Shown in pieces: positions 57,198 through 64,000 of a stretch of 64,000 bases of DNA; within the stretch, counting starts at the first letter, position 1; each line of letters begins with the position of its first letter. The notes below the pieces were generated by a model. That model did no database searches and was not told the DNA's origin. It saw only the letters and a program-made list of their open reading frames with translations. A program made the position numbers and the translations under genes. The stretch comes from Chryseobacterium nakagawai (lineage in GTDB: Bacteria; Bacteroidota; Bacteroidia; Flavobacteriales; Weeksellaceae), in assembly GCF_900637665.1 (NCBI RefSeq), contig NZ_LR134386.1, positions 1,170,501 through 1,234,500 on the forward strand. The letters run 5' to 3'.

Positions 57198-58088
57198 TTA
57201 TTGTGTTTTTTGAAAATCTTTTGTAATGTTAGCAGATTGTTTAAGACTTGGAAAACCTATTGTTTTGCGGTTACGATTTATCCTTGCAGAATCAGATGCG
57301 TTAAAATCTGGTGTAGAGTAGTGTAAGAATATGCCATATTGAGTTTCTAGGTTATTAATATACTGATGTTTGTCAATCATTTCTATGTAATCTCTGGGAG
57401 TGCATTCACCGGACTGTACATATTCTAATAGTTTTGTCTTAAAGTATTCATAATGTTCATAACCTGCCATATGGTTGAGAAGTACGCCCATGGGCATAAA
57501 GGTTTCGTTATTGCCATAAAGACCAATTTTCTGAATTGACGGAAAACCATATATTTTTAAAGTCCATAATAATAGATTTGCATTTTTCACGTCGTTTACA
57601 CTAATGATTGCACCAATACGATCATTATATTGATCTCTTTTAAATGCAGTACTGAAAGAATCTACTAATCCTTTATTAAGGCTTTTTTTCCACAGTACAA
57701 TTTCCTGTTCTACCCGAGTGCTATCAATTCCATACTTTTTATACAGTTTGAAAAAATCTGAATCTACTCTTTTATATTTCCAATAAGGAGCAACTTGTAC
57801 TATAAGCCTATAAAGACTTCTTTTTCCGCCAAAGCTTTTATTGAATTTATCAGAAAGTTTAATATAAGTTTCATATTCCTTAAGCCTGTCATTTTGTTGG
57901 GCCGAAGGATATTTTCTAAATAATTTTTTATACTGTTTAATGGTTGATAGGGTATCTTTATTTACTCTAAAACTGCTATCAATTGCATATACTTTATGGT
58001 AATAATTGATATAATTCACTTTTCTACTCCGGCAAGAAAAGAATAATAAGACACCAAGTAGTATAAAAGTATTTCTTATATAATTCAT
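57198..58088 (-). CDS. DUF6624-like lipoprotein of the graspetide cluster
   Basis: A 296-aa lipoprotein with the lipobox ending at Cys19 (FFSC), then RSRK. The C-terminal half carries the spacing of DUF6624 proteins: ANLLLWTLKIYGFPSIQKIG, LLNHMAGYEHYEYFKTKL, VQSGECTPRDYIEMIDK and TQYGIFL. The family match is by pattern, not by search. Export to the cell envelope suggests a role in handling or sensing the released peptide, or in immunity. It lies 43 bases upstream of the ligase gene and 88 bases after the precursor gene. Confidence 0.7.
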   Translation of the reverse strand: MNYIRNTFILLGVLLFFSCRSRKVNYINYYHKVYAIDSSFRVNKDTLSTIKQYKKLFRKYPSAQQNDRLKEYETYIKLSDKFNKSFGGKRSLYRLIVQVAPYWKYKRVDSDFFKLYKKYGIDSTRVEQEIVLWKKSLNKGLVDSFSTAFKRDQYNDRIGAIISVNDVKNANLLLWTLKIYGFPSIQKIGLYGNNETFMPMGVLLNHMAGYEHYEYFKTKLLEYVQSGECTPRDYIEMIDKHQYINNLETQYGIFLHYSTPDFNASDSARINRNRKTIGFPSLKQSANITKDFQKTQ

Positions 58089-58146
58089 ACTCCTATGTAT
58101 TTTGACCGAATTTTTTATGTTTATTGCCTGTTAATCTGTCGAAACA

Positions 58147-58169
58147 ATGGAGGGAGGTTCTCCCTCCAT
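58147..58169 (-). promoter_or_regulatory. intercistronic hairpin after the precursor gene
   Basis: A 9-bp GC-rich stem ATGGAGGGA/TCCCTCCAT (58147-58155 with 58161-58169). On the minus strand it starts 7 bases after the precursor stop codon and is followed by TTGTTT. It may be an attenuator or an RNA-stability element that keeps precursor mRNA in excess over the enzymes. Confidence 0.6.
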
Positions 58170-58176
58170 ATATTAA

Positions 58177-58374
58177 TTAATCTATTTCTAATGTTGCAAC
58201 GTGCTGCCCGTCATTATACATTTTCGTATCACCAGTATTACCAGGATTTCCATTTGGTCCAGTTTCTGAAGTGGTTCTCACATTTGTTCCTCCTCCAAAA
58301 ATAATTTTTGAATTACTCAACTTTTTGTTTTCCAAAGAAGAGAAATTTCTCTTCATTCCAATTAATTTTTTCAT
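58177..58374 (-). CDS. gwsA: graspetide precursor peptide (grasp-with-spasm type)
   Basis: A 65-aa peptide. The leader contains MKRNFSSLENKKL (residues 7-19), the conserved recognition-type motif of this family, then IIFGGG (25-29). The core (30-65) has many Thr/Ser/Lys donors (Thr30, 34, 35, 38, 47, 50, 61; Lys51) and acidic acceptors (Glu37, Asp49, Asp55, Glu63, Asp65). That composition suits ester or amide ring formation by the ATP-grasp ligase. A frame 14 codons longer is open, but the ATG at 58374 gives the family's usual MKKLxGMKRNF start. Confidence 0.85.
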   Translation of the reverse strand: MKKLIGMKRNFSSLENKKLSNSKIIFGGGTNVRTTSETGPNGNPGNTGDTKMYNDGQHVATLEID

Positions 58375-59321
58375 TTTTGATTGTTTTTTTTGGTTGTTAA
58401 ATAAAATGTTTGTCATACAACCCCTGACATTGGGTGGTTTATTCTACTATTCAATTTGTACTGTACACATACAACTTAAATACAGAATATGTATCAACGT
58501 CGATATTTCAAAACTATAAATAATTAGATCACTTTAAGGTGATAATATTTGTAATTTACTTGTAGATTTTAAGATGGATTTCCGTAATGTGTACAGTAAT
58601 TAAAGCCTTTGTACATATTTATACCATTAAATTTGAGAATGATTTAATGGTATTGTGGAAAATCAAAAAATAGTATAAAGTATTGTTTGATAAGGAAAAA
58701 AAGAAACCCAAAAAAGGAGAGTTAAAAAAAGTATTATTTTTTATTGTACATACATCGTATCCTCATACAATATGTATCGAATTTACATAAAGCTGTCCAA
58801 ATAGGATATGGAAACTCGAAAAATGAGAGTAAAACTTTCATGGAATGGAACCGATAATGAGATGCCTCCTTTTTGTATCAATTCAATAGATGAAAAAAGC
58901 AAGGAAATGAAGCAAGGATACTGATGATCTTGAAATGAAGACAAGGGTTGTTGCCGGACCCTTACAACAGTTTCTAGACTGATAAGCTAATAGCTCCAGA
59001 TCTGTTATGATGAACATTATTAATTTCTATCCGAGATTGTTATGTAAAAAGACTAGCCATAATCATGAAACTGGCTAGACCTTTTATAAATATAATACCT
59101 TGATTTAACAAGATAAAGGTAATTTTACCGCCCATTAAAAAAAGGAAATGAAGTAAAATAAATAATTGTCTCAGGCAGATCTTATTATAATAATAAGCTG
59201 ATGATCTATTCTTATTTCTATTCATAATACTTCAATATTCTAAAAAAACTGTAGAACACTATTAATCCTAATCAGATTAATCTCAATAACAACTAAACCA
59301 AATATATATAAATAACTTATT
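58375..59321. other. long intergenic region upstream of the graspetide operon
   Basis: This 947-base stretch contains a 12-base inverted repeat TACTGTACACAT / ATGTGTACAGTA at 58459-58470 and 58587-58598, a 12-bp stem-loop at 58621-58653, a 38-codon ORF at 58808-58924 without known features, and a terminator-like hairpin at about 59046-59085. No larger gene is supported on either strand. Confidence 0.55.
58509..58516 (-). promoter_or_regulatory. candidate -7 element of the graspetide operon
   Basis: Minus strand reads TAGTTTTG, fitting TAnnTTTG. It lies 135 bases before the precursor ATG and between the two arms of the inverted repeat at 58459-58470/58587-58598, so a regulator could bind around it. 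Confidence 0.45.
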
Positions 59322-59801
59322 ATGAATTCGTATAAATTTTACAAACAGGAAGGGAACCAATATATTTTTAAAAATCAACCGGTTTTCGTATCTGTTTTAT
59401 GTCTTTTCTTTTTAATAATAGCAGGATTGATCTTTAAAGATGTAAGAACCCTCAGCCTTATTCTTATTGCATTGGTGATACTTATCGCTATCAACTTTTT
59501 TACCAAAAAGTTTGTTATTGATATGGACCGAAAGACCATTACTGGTAAGCATACTATTTTTGTTCCGGCGCGGACTTATGATATAAAAGATTTTACCAAT
59601 TTCCATGTTTTGGCCACAAAATATATGGGTTTTATTACCACCAATGTAGTGTTGTCTATTTACTTTGAAGTTGACGGAAAAGAGAAACATTTGACCATCG
59701 GACAAGCTTTAACACAAAAAGGAATACAAAAGATGGTAAATGAAACAGAAGACATTATGAAAATTAATGAGCAAAACCATGCAGGTAACAGATCGCTATA
59801 G
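59322..59801 (+). CDS. small membrane protein, possible PH-like domain
   Basis: A 159-aa protein. The polar N-terminus is followed by two hydrophobic helices (about 21-38 and 43-60). A strand-rich cytosolic domain (about 65-150) contains KFVIDMDRKTITGKHTIFV and VVLSIYFEVDGKEKHLTIG, and resembles bacterial PH-like folds. Not a named family. The next gene overlaps its 3' end by 35 bases, and the two proteins share their layout, so they probably act together. Confidence 0.6.
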   Translation: MNSYKFYKQEGNQYIFKNQPVFVSVLCLFFLIIAGLIFKDVRTLSLILIALVILIAINFFTKKFVIDMDRKTITGKHTIFVPARTYDIKDFTNFHVLATKYMGFITTNVVLSIYFEVDGKEKHLTIGQALTQKGIQKMVNETEDIMKINEQNHAGNRSL

Positions 59802-60297
59802 ATTTGAAGAGAATGGAAGTGAAATAAGCATTATGCCCAATTACAGCTTCCTTCGTACTTTAATTTGTTGGCTGACATTGGGAATTATTGCTCTTTTCGT
59901 AATGATTTATTACTTTATGGATAACATGTCTGCCGATCAATTTAAAATTGCCCTGGTGATATGGAGTATTTATATGATCTATTTTCTTTTTGATCTGTTT
60001 TTCAGAGTTCCTGTAAAATATATTTTTGATAAATCTGAGAAGTGTATTTATAGAAAATTGATTTTCTCCAAAAAGATCATGACTTTTGATGAAATGACCT
60101 ATTTTATCAATGATGAAACAGGAGGATATTACTATTCCATCGGAAAGAAACGCAATCAGTTTGTGAAAAACTACAGAATCAGCAATTACTTTTCAGGCTC
60201 AAAAGCTTCTGACAGAAGACAAGAGGAGTATATCACAGAAATATTATGCCCAATCCTTATAGCGGCGGGAATTCCTTTGAATCAGACGGAATCATAA
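59767..60297 (+). CDS. small membrane protein, partner of the preceding gene
   Basis: A 176-aa protein. Two transmembrane segments (about 29-50 and 58-80) are followed by a strand-rich domain with VKYIFDKSEKCIYRKLIFSKK. The plan is similar to that of the upstream protein. It may start at 59767 or at the Met four codons later (59779). Overlap with the upstream gene suggests translational coupling. No family is recognised. Confidence 0.6.
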   Translation: MSKTMQVTDRYRFEENGSEISIMPNYSFLRTLICWLTLGIIALFVMIYYFMDNMSADQFKIALVIWSIYMIYFLFDLFFRVPVKYIFDKSEKCIYRKLIFSKKIMTFDEMTYFINDETGGYYYSIGKKRNQFVKNYRISNYFSGSKASDRRQEEYITEILCPILIAAGIPLNQTES

Positions 60298-60452
60298 AAA
60301 CAAAAAACAAGTAGGGTAAAAGCTACAACCATGACAACTATAAGTATAATCATTCTCCTTCAGTGGAGGGGTGGAGAAAATTCAAAGAATTTTTGACGGG
60401 GTGGCTAAAACATTGTACAAAACTCCAACATTGAATCGTGATTCAATAAAAG

Positions 60453-60485
60453 ACTGCGGGCTGTTTCAAAGAAACAGCCTGCAGT
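60453..60485. terminator. terminator between the convergent membrane-protein and transketolase genes
   Basis: A 15-bp stem (60453-60467 with 60471-60485, one G-U) and loop AAA. An A-rich left flank and a weakly T-rich right flank make it likely to act on both strands. Confidence 0.75.
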
Positions 60486-60506
60486 TATTATAGTAAATGC
60501 TAATCA

Positions 60507-61454
60507 TTAGTTAGCCAAAATTCTCTTTACAGCTTCTTTTACAGCTTCAGCATCAATCTTATACTTCTTCATCAATTCAGCAGGTGTTGCAGACTCTCCG
60601 AAAGTATCGTTTACCGCAACAAATTCCTGTCTTGTAGGTCTTTTTCTTGCAAGCATTCCCGCAACAGATTCACCTAAACCACCAAGATAGTTATGTTCTT
60701 CAGCAGTTACAATCTTACCTGTTTTTTCAACAGATTTTAAGATGATTTCTTCGTCAAGAGGCTTAATGGTGTGGATATTGATTACCTCACAAGAAATACC
60801 TTCTTTTTCAAGTTCGTCAGCAGCTACAAGAGATTCCCATACAAGGTGACCTGTTGCAACAATCGTTACATCGGTACCTTCCTGAAGCATAATTCCTTTT
60901 CCGATTTCGAAAGGCATATCTTCAGGGATGAATACAGGAACAGTAGGTCTACCAAATCTTAAATATACAGGACCTTCAAAATCAGCAATAGCAAGAGTAG
61001 CTGCTTTTGTCTGGTTGTAGTCACATGGGTTGATTACAGTCATTCCCGGAAGCATTTTCATCATCCCGATATCTTCCAATACCTGGTGAGTAGCTCCATC
61101 TTCTCCTAGCGTAAGACCTGCGTGAGATGCACAGATTTTTACATTTTTCCCGGAGTAAGCAATAGATTGACGAATTTGGTCATATACTCTTGAAGTAGAG
61201 AAGTTTGCGAAAGTTCCTGTGAAAGGAATTTTCCCTGTGATACTAAGACCTGCAGCAATACCCATCATGTTAGCTTCTGCAATACCTACCTGAATAAATC
61301 TTTCAGGAGCCTTCTCAATGAACTTCTCCATTTTCAAAGATCCGATAAGGTCTGCACAAAGTGCTACTACATTAGGGTTTTTGTCAGCAAGCTCAGCTAA
61401 TCCGGCTCCGAATCCTGAACGTGTGTCCTTTTTTTCTGTATATGTATATTTCAT
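60507..61454 (-). CDS. transketolase C-terminal subunit
   Basis: The second half of a split transketolase. It supplies the pyrimidine-binding and C-terminal domains for thiamine diphosphate (TPP)-dependent two-carbon transfer in the pentose phosphate pathway. The protein is 315 aa. Features: RFIQVGIAEANMMGIAAGLS (with the catalytic Glu), KICASHAGLTLGEDGATHQ, then the C-terminal domain ending LGGLGESVAGML and PAELMKKYKID. It lies 41 bases after the N-terminal subunit gene on the same strand. Confidence 0.92.
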   Translation of the reverse strand: MKYTYTEKKDTRSGFGAGLAELADKNPNVVALCADLIGSLKMEKFIEKAPERFIQVGIAEANMMGIAAGLSITGKIPFTGTFANFSTSRVYDQIRQSIAYSGKNVKICASHAGLTLGEDGATHQVLEDIGMMKMLPGMTVINPCDYNQTKAATLAIADFEGPVYLRFGRPTVPVFIPEDMPFEIGKGIMLQEGTDVTIVATGHLVWESLVAADELEKEGISCEVINIHTIKPLDEEIILKSVEKTGKIVTAEEHNYLGGLGESVAGMLARKRPTRQEFVAVNDTFGESATPAELMKKYKIDAEAVKEAVKRILAN

Positions 61455-61495
61455 TTTTATTTTTATTAATCGAGAGTTTAACTGATGGTTAGATG

Positions 61496-62347
61496 TTAGT
61501 AGTCAGCAGGAGCTTCTAAATACAATTGTTTGAATGCCGTTTCCAATTGCTCATCATTAGGAGCTTTACCATGCCAAGCGTGAGATCCCATCATGTAATC
61601 TACTCCAGAACCCATTTCTGTATGAAGCATGATCGCTACAGGTTTTCCTTTTCCAGTTTCAGCTTTTGCTCTTTCAAGAATACCGATGACAGCTTCAAGA
61701 TCATTACCGTTCTTTTCTTCTAAAACGATCCAACCGAAAGCTTCAAGTTTAGCATGAAGATTTCCAAGGCTTAATACATCATCTGTATCACCGTCAATCT
61801 GACGTCCGTTGTAGTCGATAGTAGAAATAATGTTATCTACTTTTTTAGCAGCAGCAAACATCAGTGCTTCCCAGATCTGACCTTCCTGAAGTTCACCATC
61901 CCCGTGAAGAGTGTAAACAAGAGACTGATCTCCGTCCATTTTTTTACCTAGAGCAGCTCCTAACGCTACAGAAAGACCTTGTCCTAAAGAACCTGAAGCA
62001 ATTCTGATTCCTGGAAGACCTTCGTGAGTAGTTGGGTGCCCCTGTAATCTTGAATCCAGTTTTCTGAAAGTCTTTAATTCTTCTACCGGGAAGAAATTGA
62101 ATCTTGCCAAAGTAGAGTAGAAGACAGGAGAAATGTGTCCGTTAGATAAATAAAAATGATCTTCATTTTTGCCTTCCATCGTAAAAGGAAGATGATAGTT
62201 CATTACCTTTCCGTAAAGTGCTGTAAAGTACTCTGTACAGCCCAAGCTCCCTCCCGGGTGTCCTGAATTTACAGCGTGAACCATTCTTAAAATGTCTCTT
62301 CTGATCTGTGTAGTAAGAGATTTCAACTCTTCGATACTTTTACTCAT
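61496..62347 (-). CDS. transketolase N-terminal subunit
   Basis: The TPP-binding half of a split transketolase, 283 aa. Features: VNSGHPGGSLGCTEY, the HGDGELQEGQIWEALMFA region (TPP/Mg motif GDG), and a late SHAWHGKAPNDEQ. It pairs with the next gene to make one enzyme. The start is MSKSIEELK at 62347: a frame 8 codons longer would begin inside the promoter at 62369-62376. Confidence 0.92.
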   Translation of the reverse strand: MSKSIEELKSLTTQIRRDILRMVHAVNSGHPGGSLGCTEYFTALYGKVMNYHLPFTMEGKNEDHFYLSNGHISPVFYSTLARFNFFPVEELKTFRKLDSRLQGHPTTHEGLPGIRIASGSLGQGLSVALGAALGKKMDGDQSLVYTLHGDGELQEGQIWEALMFAAAKKVDNIISTIDYNGRQIDGDTDDVLSLGNLHAKLEAFGWIVLEEKNGNDLEAVIGILERAKAETGKGKPVAIMLHTEMGSGVDYMMGSHAWHGKAPNDEQLETAFKQLYLEAPADY

Positions 62348-62368
62348 TATATCTGATTTATTTGCACG

Positions 62369-62376
62369 CAAATTTA
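62369..62376 (-). promoter_or_regulatory. -7 element of the transketolase operon
   Basis: Minus strand reads TAAATTTG, fitting TAnnTTTG, 22 bases before the preferred ATG. Confidence 0.6.
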
Positions 62377-62404
62377 CAATTTTTTACCGGCTTACGGAAA
62401 TGCA

Positions 62405-62432
62405 AAAATCCGGATATGAAAACCCGGATTTT
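62405..62432 (-). terminator. terminator of the gene at 62458-62976
   Basis: A 9-bp stem AAAATCCGG/CCGGATTTT (62405-62413 with 62424-62432), with a T-run on the minus strand. Confidence 0.8.
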
Positions 62433-62457
62433 GATTGATTTGAATATCTTCAAGCTT

Positions 62458-62976
62458 TTAACAGCCTTCGTTGATATAAACTGTAATTTCTGTAACAATA
62501 TTATTAACAAATTTAAATGTTAACTGGGTTCCGGCATCATAGTCCTCAATATTAAAGTATCCTGCATCTTTAATACGTTTGCCATTATCATCTACCTCCG
62601 GTCTAACACTGAATATTGGATAGTTCTTGTAAGCATTGATAAGTTCATCTCTGGTACTTCCAACACCCATCCCGCTTTTGGTTTTAAACTTCTTACTGGT
62701 GGTTGTCATTCCGGCAATGATAACAGCATTAGGTTTTGTTTCACCACCATAACCCTGGAAGACTTCAATATTAATAGTCTCTCCATTGTATTTTACAGTA
62801 TTCTTTTGTTGTCCATCAGAAATTTTGATTATAGTCCCTGCTATTTTTTCTGCTTCACTTTTTTCCATGAAAATCTTGTAAGGCCCTATTCTTAAAGTAG
62901 ACACTTCAAAATTCTCCTGAGCTGCTAGAGAACCGAATGTTAATACAAAGATGAAAAGTGAAATAATTTTTCTCAT
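62458..62976 (-). CDS. secreted protein of unknown function
   Basis: A 172-aa protein with a Sec signal peptide ending at SLAAQ (residue 20). The mature part has mixed strands, a GGETKP loop, GMGVGSTRDELINAYKNY (a segment seen in many small Bacteroidota secreted proteins) and VNNIVTEITVYINEGC at the end. I recognise no family. It has its own terminator and lies 27 bases after a GDSL hydrolase gene, so the two may share a transcript. Confidence 0.7.
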   Translation of the reverse strand: MRKIISLFIFVLTFGSLAAQENFEVSTLRIGPYKIFMEKSEAEKIAGTIIKISDGQQKNTVKYNGETINIEVFQGYGGETKPNAVIIAGMTTTSKKFKTKSGMGVGSTRDELINAYKNYPIFSVRPEVDDNGKRIKDAGYFNIEDYDAGTQLTFKFVNNIVTEITVYINEGC

Positions 62977-63003
62977 AGTTAATAGAATATATTTTTTGAA
63001 TTT

Positions 63004-63693
63004 TTATTTTTTTCCTAATGTTTTATGGATTGCATTTTTAATCATGGGTTCCATGATGGCGTATCCTGCAGGAACCGGATGGATACCATCCTTTGAGAGT
63101 CCTTCACGCATCCCACCCTGTGCATCTCGCATCGCAGAATTATAATCTACAAACATGAGCTTGTTGTTACTTGCATATTGTTTTAATCTCTCATTCAAGG
63201 CGTCTACTTTTTGGGGAACATCCGTTATTTCTTTACGCCATGGAAATGCTGCTGCAGGCAATATGGAGGCAATGATTACTTTAATTCCGTTATTTTGAGC
63301 AATATCAGCCATGGCTTTGATATTATTAAAAGTGAAATTGGGATCATAAATGCCTGTATTCTGTGCAATATCATTGGTTCCTGCATTGATGATCACCAGC
63401 TTTGGTTTTAAAGCGACAACATCATTCTGAAAACGCAGCAGCATCTGTGAAGTAGTTTGCCCACTGATTCCTCTGCCTGTATAATTATTTTCAGAGAAAA
63501 ATTCAGGATGACTTTTTACCCAACCTTCTGTAATAGAATTGCCCATAAAGACAACGTCCACTTTTTTCTTTGAACTTAAAATGCTTGTATTCTCATCTTT
63601 GTATTTTGTGAGATTGGCAAAATCAACAGCACTCTGAGCATTTATAAATGTACCTGCAAACAGGCTAAAAGTCAGAAAAATAAATAATTTCAT
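63004..63693 (-). CDS. secreted SGNH/GDSL hydrolase
   Basis: A 229-aa exported esterase or acylhydrolase. The signal peptide ends near INAQSAV. Block I is GNSITEGW (catalytic Ser), block II has RGISGQTTSQ (oxyanion Gly), block III is INAGTNDIAQ (Asn) and block V is SKDGIHPVPAGY (Asp and His). Such enzymes deacetylate sugars or cleave esters. The substrate is unknown. It lies 27 bases after a sodium symporter gene and may be expressed with it. Confidence 0.92.
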   Translation of the reverse strand: MKLFIFLTFSLFAGTFINAQSAVDFANLTKYKDENTSILSSKKKVDVVFMGNSITEGWVKSHPEFFSENNYTGRGISGQTTSQMLLRFQNDVVALKPKLVIINAGTNDIAQNTGIYDPNFTFNNIKAMADIAQNNGIKVIIASILPAAAFPWRKEITDVPQKVDALNERLKQYASNNKLMFVDYNSAMRDAQGGMREGLSKDGIHPVPAGYAIMEPMIKNAIHKTLGKK

Positions 63694-63720
63694 TACTGAT
63701 ATTTTTGTGGTTACTTTCGA

Positions 63721-64000
63721 TTAAACAACTCTCAAATGTTGCTTGTTTTTTACCATCCATAAGCCGATAAACGTAAGCAGCCCATTAAGGACGATAAGTT
63801 CCACTCCAATTCTGTAATCTGTATAAGTGGTTACTGCAAAATTGATTAAGTAAGTGATAATAGGTGCTAAAATGGTTACTGTAAGAATCGAATATTTTTT
63901 AGAAATCTGAAACTTCGTGAAAATTCCAAAAGCAAAAAGTCCTAGTAACGGCCCATAGGTATATCCGGCAATTTCCATAATCAGATAGACAATAGATTTG
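63721..64000 (-). CDS. sodium:solute symporter, C-terminal part (cut by the window edge)
   Basis: The frame is open to the right edge of the window, so the gene is partial; only about 92 residues are seen. They contain YTYGPLLGLFAFGIFTK, a hallmark of sodium/solute (SSSF) symporters, followed by two more membrane helices and a basic tail. The transported solute cannot be told. The GDSL hydrolase gene follows, so sugar or sialate import is a guess only. Confidence 0.8.
   Translation of the reverse strand, partial: KSIVYLIMEIAGYTYGPLLGLFAFGIFTKFQISKKYSILTVTILAPIITYLINFAVTTYTDYRIGVELIVLNGLLTFIGLWMVKNKQHLRVV

Noticed and set aside
58808..58924. 38-codon plus-strand ORF with KLSWNGTDNEMPPF
   Set aside because: The composition is not absurd, but it has no promoter, no family and no neighbouring partner. 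Conservation would be needed to accept it.
59040..59225. 61-codon hydrophobic minus-strand ORF
   Set aside because: It overlaps a terminator-like hairpin at about 59046-59085 and lies in AT-rich sequence that encodes hydrophobic peptides by chance.
1..64000. CRISPR arrays, prophage or integron
   Set aside because: No regularly spaced direct repeats, no cas, phage structural or integrase genes were seen.

Overview
The window is chromosomal DNA of a Bacteroidota member of the family Weeksellaceae, most likely Chryseobacterium or a close relative. The evidence is the low GC content, TAnnTTTG-type promoters (in one case with a textbook TTTG-N17 upstream element), a complete gldKLMN type IX secretion (T9SS) operon, DUF4270, RHS/DUF6443 and TonB-receptor genes, and a grasp-with-spasm RiPP locus. 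The genus is inferred from gene content and protein style, not from a marker search.

Layout. 1-1107: aroK and a small tRNA operon (Lys, Leu, Lys). 1391-6713: panC, divergent from a glycogen-synthase-like gene, a DUF4270 lipoprotein and glmS. 6822-11601: gldK, gldL, gldM and gldN, the trans-envelope motor and outer ring of T9SS and gliding. 11740-13983: an FAD oxidoreductase, a SemiSWEET and two small lipoproteins. 14387-20856: a possible tiny ORF behind a strong promoter, then a three-gene RND efflux operon whose permease is split by a one-base insertion in a T-run. 21044-29822: one long transcription unit made of a T9SS-sorted protein, two RHS-family proteins, a lipase-like RHS toxin tip and a small membrane protein that looks like its immunity partner. 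A truncated XRE regulator and two diverged direct repeats follow.

30350-40711: housekeeping and envelope genes (methionine aminopeptidase, a cNMP-binding protein without a DNA-binding domain, an M20 peptidase, a DUF2490-like barrel, a membrane-anchored bilobal aspartic-protease-like protein next to an XRE regulator with membrane helices, and a TonB siderophore receptor convergent with a DUF4198-like protein). 40832-44670: small HTH genes, a secreted adhesin-like protein and a membrane AraC regulator. 44752-54938: tRNA-Ser, asparaginase, a TrmH-like methyltransferase, the tsaD-rsmE operon, tamB and an Lrp regulator.

54997-58374 is a graspetide (grasp-with-spasm) cluster on the minus strand: a 65-aa precursor, a hairpin, a lipoprotein, an ATP-grasp ligase, an overlapping 60-aa ORF of unknown role and a SPASM protein. 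The window closes with two overlapping small membrane proteins, a split transketolase, a secreted protein, a GDSL hydrolase and the C-terminus of a sodium/solute symporter.

The strongest candidates for undescribed biology are the RHS lipase-like toxin with its overlapping immunity candidate, and the extra small gene and lipoprotein inside the graspetide operon. Several starts were moved downstream because the longer ORF begins inside the promoter.
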